Shown: positions 18,844-27,632, numbered from the stretch's first letter. The stretch: DNA of 64,000 nucleotides from Streptomyces sp. NRRL B-1347 (GCF_000720325.1 NZ_JOJM01000027.1:77379-141378), one strand, 5' to 3'. Numbers and translations are program-made. Notes: a model not told the origin generated them from the letters alone.

Positions 18844-18918
18844 CGTACGCGTCCGTACGCACCCATCCGCACCCGTACGCATCCATACGTCGGCGTACGT
18901 AGACGTACGAGGCGTACG
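18844..18918. repeat. Phased 10-bp array of CGTACG palindromes
   Basis: CGTACG starts at 18844, 18854, 18874, 18894, 18904 and 18913, with degenerate copies CATCCG (18864) and CATACG (18884). That is eight units at 10-bp steps, the last at 9. It lies 152 bp after the protease 1 stop and 40 bp before the promoter block of protease 2. The rest of the 378-bp gap 18693-19070 holds no gene. Confidence 0.8.
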
Positions 18919-18957
18919 CCGAGGGGACGGCGAAACCTTCACGGCCTCGTCGCCGTT

Positions 18958-18985
18958 CGTCCCCAACTGCACAGGCATAGTGGGA
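18958..18985 (+). promoter_or_regulatory. Promoter block shared by the two paralogous proteases (copy 2)
   Basis: CGTCCCCAACTGCACAGGCA followed by TAGTGGGA, aligned without gaps to 17258-17285. Its retention after gene duplication suggests shared control of both proteases. Confidence 0.5.
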
Positions 18986-19070
18986 GGCCACGTCGGCCCG
19001 GGCGGCGGATGCCGCGCCCATGCCTGACACGCACATGGCAAACACACGTTCCTACGGGGGTTACAGCTCC

Positions 19071-20285
19071 ATGCGTTCCATTCGTGCGCCCTTCGCGCGC
19101 GGCCGCGGTCGTCGTACCGCGCTCGCCGTCACCGGGCTCGCCGCGGCCCTGGCACTCACCGCCACGGCCTGCGGGCCGGGCGACGACAAGGCGAGCGACA
19201 AGGCCGACTCCGGCACCTCGCAAGGTGCCGACAAGGGGTCCGACTCGGGTGGCGGCGGGCTGCCCTCCGACCTCACCGACCGGCTCAAGGAGCACGGCAT
19301 CGATCCGGACAAGTGGAAGGACGGTGCCTGGAAGGACTGGAGCAAGGACGACTGGCTGCGCGAGGCCAAGGACTTCGTCAACCCGGTCATAGAGGACCTG
19401 TGGAAGCCCGAGCGCATGCGCAAGGCCAAGGACCCGAACAAGACGATCGCGGCGAAGGACGCGGCCGCCGACCAGGGCGCGACCGACCCCGAGCCCGAGC
19501 CCGTCCGGGCGGAGCCCGAGAAGACGCCGTACCACGAGCACGCCGCGCCCGTCGGGAAGATCTTCTTCGACTCCCCCGAGGGCTCGATGGTCTGCTCGGG
19601 CACGGTCGTGAAGGATCCGCGCAACCCGGGCAAGTCCAACCTCGTGTGGACCGCGGGCCACTGCGTGCACGCGGGCTCGAAGGGCGGCTGGTACCGCAAC
19701 ATCACCTTCGTGCCCGCCTACAACGACCTGGGCAAGTCCGAGGCGGAGCTGGGCAACGCCGCCCCGCAGGAGGTCTCCCCGTACGGCCAGTGGTGGGCGG
19801 ACTGGGTGTCGACCTCCGGTGAGTGGATCGACCAGGGCGCCGCGTCGGGCGGTGCCGGTGCGCCGTACGACTACGCCGTGATGCACGTGAAGCCGCAGCA
19901 GGGCAGCAAGTCCCTGGAGGAGACGGTCGGCAACGCACTGGATGTCGACTTCTCGACTCCGTCCGCGCAGAGCGTGGGCTCCATGGGCGCCTGGGGCTAC
20001 CCGGCCGCGCCCCCGTTCAACGGCCTGACCATGCACAAGTGCATCGGCAAGCCGGGCCGTCTGTCGCTGGACCCGGCGCAGCCGACGATGTACCGCATCG
20101 GCTGCACGATGACCGGTGGCTCGTCCGGCGGCGGCTGGTTCCGCAGGGCGGACGGCGGCGAGACCAAGCTGGTGTCCAACACCTCGATCGGCCCGGCGGA
20201 GAACACCTGGCTGGCAGGCCCGCAGCTGGGCTCCGGCGCCAAGCAGGTCTTCGACATGATGAGCGAGAAGTACGGGGCGCAGTGA
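19071..20285 (+). CDS. Secreted trypsin-like serine protease lipoprotein, paralogue 2
   Basis: A 404-residue tandem paralogue of the preceding protein, collinear over its whole length: a basic start (MRSIRAPFARGRGRR), a signal segment with LTATAC, the charged linker, the LKEHGIDPDKWKDGAWKDW region and the protease domain with His (VWTAGHCVHAG), Asp (PYDYAVMHV) and Ser (TMTGGSSGGGW). The linker is the most divergent part, as expected for a spacer. ATG 19071 has GGGGG about 11 nt upstream. The two copies probably arose by tandem duplication that included the promoter block. A series of hairpins follows the stop. Confidence 0.85.
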   Translation: MRSIRAPFARGRGRRTALAVTGLAAALALTATACGPGDDKASDKADSGTSQGADKGSDSGGGGLPSDLTDRLKEHGIDPDKWKDGAWKDWSKDDWLREAKDFVNPVIEDLWKPERMRKAKDPNKTIAAKDAAADQGATDPEPEPVRAEPEKTPYHEHAAPVGKIFFDSPEGSMVCSGTVVKDPRNPGKSNLVWTAGHCVHAGSKGGWYRNITFVPAYNDLGKSEAELGNAAPQEVSPYGQWWADWVSTSGEWIDQGAASGGAGAPYDYAVMHVKPQQGSKSLEETVGNALDVDFSTPSAQSVGSMGAWGYPAAPPFNGLTMHKCIGKPGRLSLDPAQPTMYRIGCTMTGGSSGGGWFRRADGGETKLVSNTSIGPAENTWLAGPQLGSGAKQVFDMMSEKYGAQ

Positions 20286-20374
20286 TCCTCCGCGGGATCA
20301 CTGCGGGGATGCCGTGAGTGCCGTTCACGGGTTCATCGCGGGCATGCCGTGAGTGCCCGAGTGCCCCTCACGGC
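20281..20374 (+). terminator. Three successive hairpins after protease 2
   Basis: AGTGATCC/GGATCACT (20281-20302, containing the stop codon), CCGTGA/TCACGG (20312-20330) and GCCGTGAG/CTCACGGC (20346-20374). The second and third share the sequence ATGCCGTGAGTGCC, so one looks like a local duplicate. Confidence 0.6.
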
Positions 20375-20427
20375 ACGAGTCCCGTGACCGCCCCGGCCCG
20401 AGCGGCGCCACGCGACGGCCGCCCGGC

Positions 20428-20473
20428 AAGGCGGAGGCCCCGCCCCCTCGTGAGGGGGCGGGGCCTCCGCCTT
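20428..20473. terminator. Strong bidirectional terminator between protease 2 and hflX
   Basis: Perfect 22-bp inverted repeat, arms 20428-20449 and 20452-20473, only 2 nt between them, lying between two convergent genes. Confidence 0.9.
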
Positions 20474-20497
20474 CTGCTTGCGCGAGCCGCGTCGGCG

Positions 20498-21985
20498 TCA
20501 GTGCGTCGCCGGGACGAACGGCGCCAGCTCCGCCGCCAGCTCCTCGTGCACCCGGGCCTTGAGCAGCGTGCCCTCGGCGGTGTGCTCCTCGGAGAGCACC
20601 TCGCCGTCGGCGTGGGCGCGCGCGACGAGCTTGCCGTGGGTGTACGGCACGAGGGCCTCGATCTCGACCTCGGGCCGCGGCAGCTCGGCGTCGATGAGGC
20701 CGAGCAGCTCTTCGATGCCCGCTCCGGTGCGTGCGGAGACCGCGATCGCGTGCCGCTGCGTGCGCAGCAGCCGCTGGAGGGTCAGCGGATCGGCGGCGTC
20801 CGCCTTGTTGATCACCACGATCTCGGGGACGTCCGTCGCGCCGACCTCGCGGATCACCTCGCGCACGGCGGCGAGCTGCTCCTCGGGGGCGGGGTGCGAG
20901 CCGTCGACCACGTGGAGGATCAGGTCGGACTCGCCGACCTCCTCCATCGTGGAGCGGAACGCCTCCACCAGGTGGTGCGGCAGGTGCCGGACGAAACCGA
21001 CCGTGTCCGCCAGGGTGTACAGGCGGCCGCTCGGCGTCTCGGCCCTGCGGACGGTGGGGTCGAGGGTGGCGAACAGCGCGTTCTCCACCAGGACGCCCGC
21101 GCCCGTGAGGCGGTTGAGCAGCGAGGACTTGCCCGCGTTCGTATATCCGGCGATGGCGACCGAGGGCACCTTGTTGCGCTTGCGCTCCTGGCGCTTGATC
21201 TCGCGGCCCGTCTTCATCTCCGCGATCTCACGGCGCATCTTCGCCATCTTCTCGCGGATCCGTCGCCGGTCCGTCTCGATCTTGGTCTCACCGGGGCCAC
21301 GGGTGGCGAGGCCGCCGCCCTTGCCGCCGCCCATCTGCCGGGACAGCGACTGACCCCAGCCGCGCAGCCTCGGCAGCATGTACTGCATCTGGGCCAGGGC
21401 GACCTGGGCCTTGCCCTCTCGGGACTTGGCGTGCTGGGCGAAGATGTCGAGGATCAGGGCGGTCCGGTCGATCACCTTGACCTTGACGACGTCTTCGAGG
21501 TGGATCAGCTGGCCGGGGCTCAGCTCACCGTCGCAGACGACCGTGTCGGCGCCGGTTTCGAGCACGATGTCACGCAGCTCCAGGGCCTTGCCGGAGCCGA
21601 TGTACGTGGCCGGGTCCGGCTTGTCGCGGCGCTGCACGACGCCGTCGAGCACGAGCGCGCCCGCCGTCTCGGCGAGGGCCGCCAGCTCGGCGAGGGAGTT
21701 CTCCGCGTCCTGAACCGTCCCGGAGGTCCAGACGCCGACGAGGACCACGCGCTCCAGGCGGAGCTGTCGGTACTCGACTTCGGTGACGTCCTCGAGCTCG
21801 GTGGAGAGGCCCGCGACGCGGCGCAGGGCCGCGCGCTCGGCACGGTCCAGCTGCTCGCCGTCCCGCGCTCCGTCGATCTCGTGGCTCCAGGCGACGTCCT
21901 CTTCCATCAGGGCATCGGCCCGAAGACCTTCGGGGTAGTTCTGCACGAAGCTCTGTGCGTCCTGGGAGGAAGAAGAGGAGGTCAT
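20498..21985 (-). CDS. hflX: Ribosome-associated GTPase HflX
   Basis: A 495-residue GTPase that binds and splits stalled or inactive 70S ribosomes. The N-terminal HflX domain includes KPDPATYIGSGKALEL and the Gly-rich QSLSRQMGGGKGGGLATRGPGE before a coiled coil of basic helices. The G domain has G1 GYTNAGKS, G3 DTVGF and G4 NKAD. ATG 21985 follows AAAGGA; the first 40 or so residues are Ser/acid-rich. The neighbour order (hflX, M1 peptidase, rsh, dapF, miaA, all minus strand) is conserved in Streptomyces as I recall. Confidence 0.95.
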   Translation of the reverse strand: MTSSSSSQDAQSFVQNYPEGLRADALMEEDVAWSHEIDGARDGEQLDRAERAALRRVAGLSTELEDVTEVEYRQLRLERVVLVGVWTSGTVQDAENSLAELAALAETAGALVLDGVVQRRDKPDPATYIGSGKALELRDIVLETGADTVVCDGELSPGQLIHLEDVVKVKVIDRTALILDIFAQHAKSREGKAQVALAQMQYMLPRLRGWGQSLSRQMGGGKGGGLATRGPGETKIETDRRRIREKMAKMRREIAEMKTGREIKRQERKRNKVPSVAIAGYTNAGKSSLLNRLTGAGVLVENALFATLDPTVRRAETPSGRLYTLADTVGFVRHLPHHLVEAFRSTMEEVGESDLILHVVDGSHPAPEEQLAAVREVIREVGATDVPEIVVINKADAADPLTLQRLLRTQRHAIAVSARTGAGIEELLGLIDAELPRPEVEIEALVPYTHGKLVARAHADGEVLSEEHTAEGTLLKARVHEELAAELAPFVPATH

Positions 21986-22044
21986 TGGGTCCTTTACGTC
22001 GATGGGAATCCGGTGCGGGGCCTCTCGGGGACGTCGACCGTCCC

Positions 22045-22067
22045 CTGTCGCACCCTGGGTGCGACAG
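22045..22067 (-). other. Near-perfect 23-bp palindrome in the hflX 5' leader
   Basis: CTGTCGCACCC / GGGTGCGACAG with one central base, 60-82 nt upstream of hflX. A hairpin with a 1-nt loop is unlikely as RNA, so a DNA operator or very short stem is more plausible. The rest of the 311-bp hflX/M1 spacer has only the hairpins at 22232-22264. Confidence 0.55.
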
Positions 22068-22231
22068 TGCCTCGCCTGCGACGGCGCCACCCGTCATGTT
22101 CGACAACGCACACGACCGCCCCGGGATTCCCCGGACCGGGCGGAACCGCCCCTGAGATCTCCCTGAGGGGACATCCCGGACGGGCCGCGCCGTCGACCTG
22201 AAGATGGTTGCACGGGACGGCCCGTCTCGTC

Positions 22232-22264
22232 ACCTGGGTTATTGCCAGGTCCGTCACCTGGTGA
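22232..22264 (-). terminator. Hairpins downstream of the M1 peptidase gene
   Basis: ACCTGG/CCAGGT (22232-22250) and the palindrome TCACCTGGTGA (22254-22264), sharing TCACCTGG. They lie 33-65 nt past the peptidase stop; a moderate terminator candidate. Confidence 0.4.
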
Positions 22265-22296
22265 AACGCGGCAGTGCAGGCGACTCGGAAGCTTGA

Positions 22297-23847
22297 TCAG
22301 TGGTGGGTGTGCCCCAGGGCTCCCCGGTCGCCGCCTGCCCGGCCGGGCTGCTTCTTGCCCGGTGCCTCCGACGTCCAGTCCGGGTGCCCCGGCATCGGCG
22401 GCGTCTTCGTGCCGTACAGCCAGGCGGCGAAGAACTCGCGCAGGTCCCGGCCCGAGACGTGGGAGGCCAGGCGCGTGAAGTCGGCGGTGGTCGCGTTCCC
22501 GTCGCGGTGGGCGCGCACCCAGGCGCGCTCCACGCTCTCGAAGGCGGACCGCCCGATCTCCTGGCGCAGCGCGTAGAGCACGAGCGCGCTGCCGTCGTAC
22601 ACGACAGGACGGAAGAGGCTGATCTTCTCCCCCGGCTTGGGCGCCTTGGGCGCGGCGGGCGGGCCGCCCGTGGCGCGCCACTGGTCCGAGTACCGGTAGG
22701 CCTCGCGCATCCGCGTCCGCAGCTCGTGCCCCGACTTCTCCTCGCCGTACAGGGCCTCGTACCAGGTGGCGTGCCCTTCGTTGAGCCACAGGTCGGACCA
22801 GGTGCGCGGGCTGACGCTGTCGCCGAACCACTGGTGCGCCAGTTCGTGGACCATGATCGTGTCCACGTACCACTCGGGGAACTCCGGCCGCGTGAACAGC
22901 TGCTTCTCGAAGAGCGAGAGCGTCTGCGTCTCCAGGGCGAAGCCGGTCTGGGCGTCGGCGACGAGCACCCCGTAGTTCTCGAACGGGTAGCGGCCGACCT
23001 TGCCCTCCATCCACGCGATCTGGCCGGGCGTCTTCTTGAGCCACCGTTGCAGCTTCTCGTGGCCCTTGGTCGGTACGACGTCTCGTACGGGGAGGCCGCG
23101 CGGGCCGGTGCGGTGCAGCACCGTGGAGCGGCCGATGGAGACCTGTGCCAGTTCGGTGGCCATGGGGTGTTCGGTGCGGTACGCCCACGTGGTGGTGGCC
23201 CCGGCACGCTCCGTGGCCACCGGGAGGCCGTTGGCGACGACGGTGAGCGCCTTGGGGGCGGTGACGCGGAAGGTGAACTGCGCCTTGTCGGCGGGGTGGT
23301 CGTTGCAGGGGAAGACGCGGTGCGCGGCGTCGGCCTGGTTGGCCATGGCGAGACCGTCGGCGGTGCGCACCCAGCCGCCCTCCTCCTTGCCGCCGACGGG
23401 GTGGCTGGTGTGGTGGACCGTGACCTGCATGCGCTGACCGCGCTCCACGCGCGCGTGGGGGGTGACGACGAGGTCTTCGCCGCTGCTGTCGAAGGTGGCG
23501 GGCGCGCCGTTGACGGCGACGGAGCGGACTTCGCCCTGCGAGAAGTCGAGGTTGATCCGCTCCAGCGGGGCGGTCGCGCGGGCGTCGATCTTCGTGACGG
23601 TGTCGAGCGGCTTGGCGTTGTCGCCCCCGTACGTGAAGGCGATGTCGTACTCCAGGACGTCGTATCCCGGGTTGCCGAGGTGCGGGAAGAGCCGGTCGCC
23701 GATGCCGAGCGGTGCGGCCGGCTGCGGAACGCTCGCGGCGAGCAGGGCGGCGGAGGCGGCGGTCGCCAGGAGGGCGATGGCGACGCGGACGGACGTGGGC
23801 CGCACGGCCTTGGTCCTCGGGGCCTTGGGGCGTGGGGTGAGCAGCAT
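22297..23847 (-). CDS. Secreted M1-family zinc metallopeptidase
   Basis: A 516-residue aminopeptidase N-like protein. The N-terminus has a twin-basic region and a hydrophobic signal (VRVAIALLATAASAALLAASVPQ). The N-terminal M1 beta domain contains DFSQGEVRSVAVNG. The catalytic region has HELAHQWFGDSVSPRTW...LWLNEGHATWYE: the HExxH zinc site plus the distal Glu. The C-terminal helical domain is short, ending in AAWLYGTKTPPMPGHPDW, as in the small secreted M1 proteins of actinomycetes. The start ATG 23847 is consistent with the signal sequence. The substrate is unknown. Confidence 0.9.
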   Translation of the reverse strand: MLLTPRPKAPRTKAVRPTSVRVAIALLATAASAALLAASVPQPAAPLGIGDRLFPHLGNPGYDVLEYDIAFTYGGDNAKPLDTVTKIDARATAPLERINLDFSQGEVRSVAVNGAPATFDSSGEDLVVTPHARVERGQRMQVTVHHTSHPVGGKEEGGWVRTADGLAMANQADAAHRVFPCNDHPADKAQFTFRVTAPKALTVVANGLPVATERAGATTTWAYRTEHPMATELAQVSIGRSTVLHRTGPRGLPVRDVVPTKGHEKLQRWLKKTPGQIAWMEGKVGRYPFENYGVLVADAQTGFALETQTLSLFEKQLFTRPEFPEWYVDTIMVHELAHQWFGDSVSPRTWSDLWLNEGHATWYEALYGEEKSGHELRTRMREAYRYSDQWRATGGPPAAPKAPKPGEKISLFRPVVYDGSALVLYALRQEIGRSAFESVERAWVRAHRDGNATTADFTRLASHVSGRDLREFFAAWLYGTKTPPMPGHPDWTSEAPGKKQPGRAGGDRGALGHTHH

Positions 23848-24004
23848 GAACTACCGCTATCAGCGCACACCTTCCGTGCCGTGCTGACGCGCGCCGGGCC
23901 ACTCGAACGAGTCGGGGCGGGGGTGGCCGGATGCCTCAGCGACGCGGCCGGGCGAGCGGATCGGATCTCTCAGGGGGCGCGCCGGGCGGATGAGGCGCCC
24001 CTCC

Positions 24005-24114
24005 AGGGCACCGCTGCGGCCGCTCCAGGACGTAACCGCCGCCCCTGTAGGACGTGACCGCCATCCCTCTAGGGCATAGCCGCAGTCCCTCTAGGACGTT
24101 GCCGCGGCCCGGTG
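24005..24114. repeat. 22-bp tandem repeat, five units, running into the 3' end of the RSH gene
   Basis: Units start at 24005, 24027, 24049, 24071 and 24093, exactly 22 bp apart, typified by AGGACGTGACCGCCATCCCT (24049). The stop codon of the RSH gene (24091-24093) and its last residues lie in the array, so repeat expansion may have set the C-terminus. Confidence 0.85.
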
Positions 24115-26259
24115 CTGTGCCCTGCTGACGTCGTACACCCCGGGTACGTTCCGCATCGCGCGCATCAGGCCAGGCAGGTGGGCGGCGTCCGGGAGTTGCA
24201 GGGTGTACGTGTGGCGGACGCGCTGCTGGCTGGGGGGCTCCACGGTCGCCGAGATGATGGCTGCGCCTTCCAGGGCGATGGCTTCGGTGAGGTCGGCGAG
24301 CAGGTGCGGCCTGCCGAACGACTCGGCGATGAGCGTGACCCGGCACTCGGCGCTGTCCCCCCAGCGCACGCCCACCTCCGGGCGCCCCACGCCCTTCATG
24401 CGCGCCACCGCCGGGCAGCTGACGCGGTGGACGGTGACGACGCCGCCGCGCACCGCGAAGCCCGTGACCTCGTCGGGCGGTACGGGCGTACAACAGCCCG
24501 CGAGGCGCACGGTCGCGCCCTCCCGGTCGACCACGACGTTCGCGGCGGCCGGGCGCAGGGCCGCCGGCACCGGCGGTCGGGGGGCGGACGCGGGCACCGC
24601 CGCCGGGGGCAGGTCCGCCGTCGCGGGCAGGCTGGGGGCCGGGGTCGGATGGGAGGCGAGCCAGCGCCGGATGGCGATCCGCGCGGCGGGCGTACGCGCG
24701 TGGTCGAGCCATTCGCGTGAGGGCCCGGAGGACGGGTCCTGCCCCATGAGGAGCTGCACCGAGTCGCCGTCCCGCAGGACCGTGCTGAGCGTCGCGAGGC
24801 GGCCGTTCACGCGCGCGCCGATGCAGGCGTGGGCGTCCTCGCCGTACTGGGCGTACGCGGCGTCGACGCAGCTGGCGCCCGCGGGCAGCCCGAGCGTGCC
24901 GCCGTCGGGGCGGAAGACGGCGATCTCGCGGTCCTGGGCGAGGTCCTCGCGGAGCGTGGACCAGAACGTGTCGGGGTCGGGCGCGGCCTGCTGCCATTCG
25001 AGGAGGCGCGAGAGCCAGCCGGGCCGGGTGGGGTCGGCGCGCTCGCCGTCGACGGGCTGCTCCTCCACGGGGGGCGCGTACGGGCTGCGCAGGGCGACGA
25101 CGCCCGCCTCGGCGACGCGGTGCATCTTGTGGGTGCGGATGAGGACTTCGGCGACCTCGCCGTCGGGGCGCGCGACGGCCGTGTGCAACGACTGGTAGAG
25201 GTTGAACTTCGGTACGGCGATGAAGTCCTTGAACTCCGCCACGACCGGCGTGAAGCAGGTGTGCAGCTCGCCGAGCACCCCGTAGCAGTCGGCGTCCTCG
25301 GCGACGAGGACGAGCAGGCGTCCGAAGTCGGAGGGGCGCAGTCCGCCGCGTTTGCGGTGCACGCGGTGCACGGAGACGAAGTGGCGGGGCCTGATGAGCA
25401 CTTCGGCCGTGATGCCCGCCTCGCGCAGCACGCCGCGCACCTCTTCGGCGATGTCCGCGAGCGGGTCGGAGCCGTCGGCGTTCTTCGCCGCGATGAGCCC
25501 CTCGACCGCCGCGTACTCCTCGGGGTGGAGGATCGCGAAGACGAGGTCCTCCAGCTCGGTCTTCAGGGCCTGCACGCCGAGCCGCTCGGCGAGCGGGATG
25601 AGCACGTCCCGGGTGACCTTGGCGATGCGCGCCTGCTTCTCGGGGCGCATCACGCCGAGGGTGCGCATGTTGTGCAGCCGGTCGGCGAGTTTGATCGACA
25701 TCACGCGGACGTCGTTGCCGGTGGCCACGAGCATCTTGCGGAAGGTCTCGGGCTCGGCGGCCGCTCCGTAGTCGACCTTCTCCAGCTTGGTGACGCCGTC
25801 GACCAGATAGCACACGTCCTCGCCGAACTCGGTGCGCACCTGATCGAGCGTCACGTCCGTGTCCTCGACCGTGTCGTGGAGCAGGGACGCGGTCAGGGTG
25901 GTCGTCTCGGCGCCCAGTTGGGCCAGGATCAGGGTGACGGCGAGCGGGTGGGTGATGTACGGCTCGCCGCTCTTGCGCATCTGGCCGCGGTGCGAGGACT
26001 CCGCGAGGACGTAGGCGCGGCGCAGCGGCTCCAGGTCGGCGTCCGGGTGGTGGCCGCGGTGGGCCTCGGCGACGTGGCTGATCGCGTCCGGGACGCGGCC
26101 GCGCGCGGCGGTGCCGAGGAGCGCGGCCCAGCCGAGTCTGCGCAGGTCGAGCCGGGGGCGGGCGCGGCGCCGCTGGCCTGGGGATCCCGCTGTCGCCGGG
26201 GGTGGGCCCGAGGGCGTCGTGGGGCCGGGCGTCGCGGGATTCGTGGCCTCCGCACTCAT
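24091..26259 (-). CDS. rshA: Long RelA/SpoT homologue (RshA-type), hydrolase intact, synthetase motifs altered
   Basis: A 722-residue bifunctional-type RSH. The HD hydrolase site is complete: His90, His128-Asp129, Glu132-Asp133, Asp193 and Asn197 (SSHRGQMRKSGEPY, LLHDTVEDT, KLADRLHNMRT). The synthetase region (about 285-390) keeps Arg290, Ser296, Asp311 and Glu371, but the usual GRPKH is IRPRHF, the DLxxxR arginine is Leu316, ExQIRT is EVLIRT and the AAHW motif is lost. TGS (about 440-500) and C-terminal ACT domains follow. ATG 26259 has GGAGGTG. In S. coelicolor a second RSH at this locus is called rshA. The 421-bp gap upstream (26260-26680) holds no gene. Confidence 0.88.
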   Translation of the reverse strand: MSAEATNPATPGPTTPSGPPPATAGSPGQRRRARPRLDLRRLGWAALLGTAARGRVPDAISHVAEAHRGHHPDADLEPLRRAYVLAESSHRGQMRKSGEPYITHPLAVTLILAQLGAETTTLTASLLHDTVEDTDVTLDQVRTEFGEDVCYLVDGVTKLEKVDYGAAAEPETFRKMLVATGNDVRVMSIKLADRLHNMRTLGVMRPEKQARIAKVTRDVLIPLAERLGVQALKTELEDLVFAILHPEEYAAVEGLIAAKNADGSDPLADIAEEVRGVLREAGITAEVLIRPRHFVSVHRVHRKRGGLRPSDFGRLLVLVAEDADCYGVLGELHTCFTPVVAEFKDFIAVPKFNLYQSLHTAVARPDGEVAEVLIRTHKMHRVAEAGVVALRSPYAPPVEEQPVDGERADPTRPGWLSRLLEWQQAAPDPDTFWSTLREDLAQDREIAVFRPDGGTLGLPAGASCVDAAYAQYGEDAHACIGARVNGRLATLSTVLRDGDSVQLLMGQDPSSGPSREWLDHARTPAARIAIRRWLASHPTPAPSLPATADLPPAAVPASAPRPPVPAALRPAAANVVVDREGATVRLAGCCTPVPPDEVTGFAVRGGVVTVHRVSCPAVARMKGVGRPEVGVRWGDSAECRVTLIAESFGRPHLLADLTEAIALEGAAIISATVEPPSQQRVRHTYTLQLPDAAHLPGLMRAMRNVPGVYDVSRAQHRAAATS

Positions 26260-26425
26260 GGGCACCTCCGGCAGCTCCGACCGGCGGTGTACGAACGGCA
26301 GCCTGCTCCGTCCGGGCCGGTGCTTGATGCTACCGAGCCCATCACGCGGTGCTGACCCGCTCTCGCCGAGCGTGAAACGGATCACCCATTCGAGCGACAG
26401 TTCTGTGAAGTGCTGTTTCGAGTGA

Positions 26426-26455
26426 TGATTCGACTGGGACGAGTACTGATTCGAC
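26426..26455. repeat. Direct repeat TGATTCGAC upstream of the RSH gene
   Basis: TGATTCGAC at 26426-26434 and 26447-26455, 21 bp apart, in a relatively AT-rich, TTCGA-rich stretch of the dapF-rsh spacer. A possible operator; no regulator is suggested by the context. Confidence 0.35.
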
Positions 26456-26680
26456 ACCAGGGAGCCCCATCGTGACGGGGCAGCCTCCCGTTTCGACTGT
26501 TTCACCCGCCGTACGGGCGCCCGGCGGCGCCGGAAGCGGTTGCGCGGTGTGGGTGCGGCCACGTGGCGCAGAGACGGCGCCCTGACGCTCCGCAGGGGGC
26601 CCGGAGCGTCCGTCGCGGGTTCACGGGTCCGCGCCGGGCACGGGGCCCGTCGCGGCACTCCTCGCGCGCGTGCGGCAGCC

Positions 26681-27571
26681 TCAGCGCGTGACGGCGGCCA
26701 GCCACTCCGGGTCGATCTCGCCTTCGGCGACGATCACGGCGGGGCCCGTCATCTCGATCTCGCCGTCGGGCCGCTCGGTGATCACCAGGGTGCCGCCGAG
26801 CACGTCCACGGTGTACGTCACCGGGGTGCCGGTCGTCGCGGGGTCCAGGCCGTCCCTGCGGGCCGCGGCGACGGCGACGGCGCACGCGCCCGTGCCGCAC
26901 GAGCGGGTCTCGCCGACGCCGCGCTCGTGGACGCGCATGGCGACGTGGCGGGGGCCTCGGTCGACCACGAACTCCACGTTCACCCCGTCCGGGTACGCGG
27001 TGGCCGGGGTGAACGGCGGCGGGTCGTAGAGGGTGCCCGCGTGCGCCAGGTCGGCCACGAAGGCGACGGCGTGGGGGTTGCCCATGTTCACGTTGCGGGC
27101 GGGCCAGTGGCGGTCGTCCACGGAGACCGTGACGTCGCCTTCGGGGAGTGCGGCCTTGCCCATGGCGACGGTGACGTCCCCGTCCGGGCCGCCGGGGGCC
27201 GCGGGCTTGGCGATGTGCACGCGCTTCACTCCGCCCCGGGTGGCCACGGCCAAGTCGCCCTCGCTGACGAGCCCGGCGCGCTGGAGGTAGCGCGCGAACA
27301 CGCGCACGCCATTGCCGCACATCTCGACGATCGAGCCGTCCGCGTTGCGGTAGTCCATGAACCACTCGGCCTCGGCGGCCAGATGCCGCGCGTCCGGGTG
27401 CGCGGCGGAGCGCACGACGTGCAGCAGGCCGTCGCCACCGATGCCCGCGCGCCGGTCGCACAGGGCGGCGACGGCGGTCGGGGACAGCTCGATGGTGTTG
27501 TCGGCGTCGGGGACGATCACGAAGTCGTTCTCGGTCCCGTGCCCCTTGAGGAAGGCGATCGGCGTGCTCAT
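26681..27571 (-). CDS. dapF: Diaminopimelate epimerase
   Basis: A 296-residue cofactor-independent racemase converting LL- to meso-diaminopimelate for lysine and peptidoglycan synthesis. Streptomyces walls use LL-DAP, so here the enzyme mainly feeds lysine synthesis. The two catalytic cysteines are in EMCGNGVRVFARY and TRSCGTGACAVAV, and the N-terminal FLKGHGTENDFVIVPD is diagnostic. Length matches the actinobacterial family. The start is ATG 27571. It lies between a small membrane protein gene and the RSH gene, all on the minus strand. Confidence 0.97.
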   Translation of the reverse strand: MSTPIAFLKGHGTENDFVIVPDADNTIELSPTAVAALCDRRAGIGGDGLLHVVRSAAHPDARHLAAEAEWFMDYRNADGSIVEMCGNGVRVFARYLQRAGLVSEGDLAVATRGGVKRVHIAKPAAPGGPDGDVTVAMGKAALPEGDVTVSVDDRHWPARNVNMGNPHAVAFVADLAHAGTLYDPPPFTPATAYPDGVNVEFVVDRGPRHVAMRVHERGVGETRSCGTGACAVAVAAARRDGLDPATTGTPVTYTVDVLGGTLVITERPDGEIEMTGPAVIVAEGEIDPEWLAAVTR

Positions 27572-27632
27572 TCCTCGATCGTACGGGGTGGGTACGACAC
27601 CGGCGGGAGAGCGGTCCGGCGCAGCGTCCGGC

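Noticed and set aside
24005..24114. CRISPR array
   Set aside because: The 22-bp units are contiguous tandem copies without spacers, and no cas gene is present in the window.
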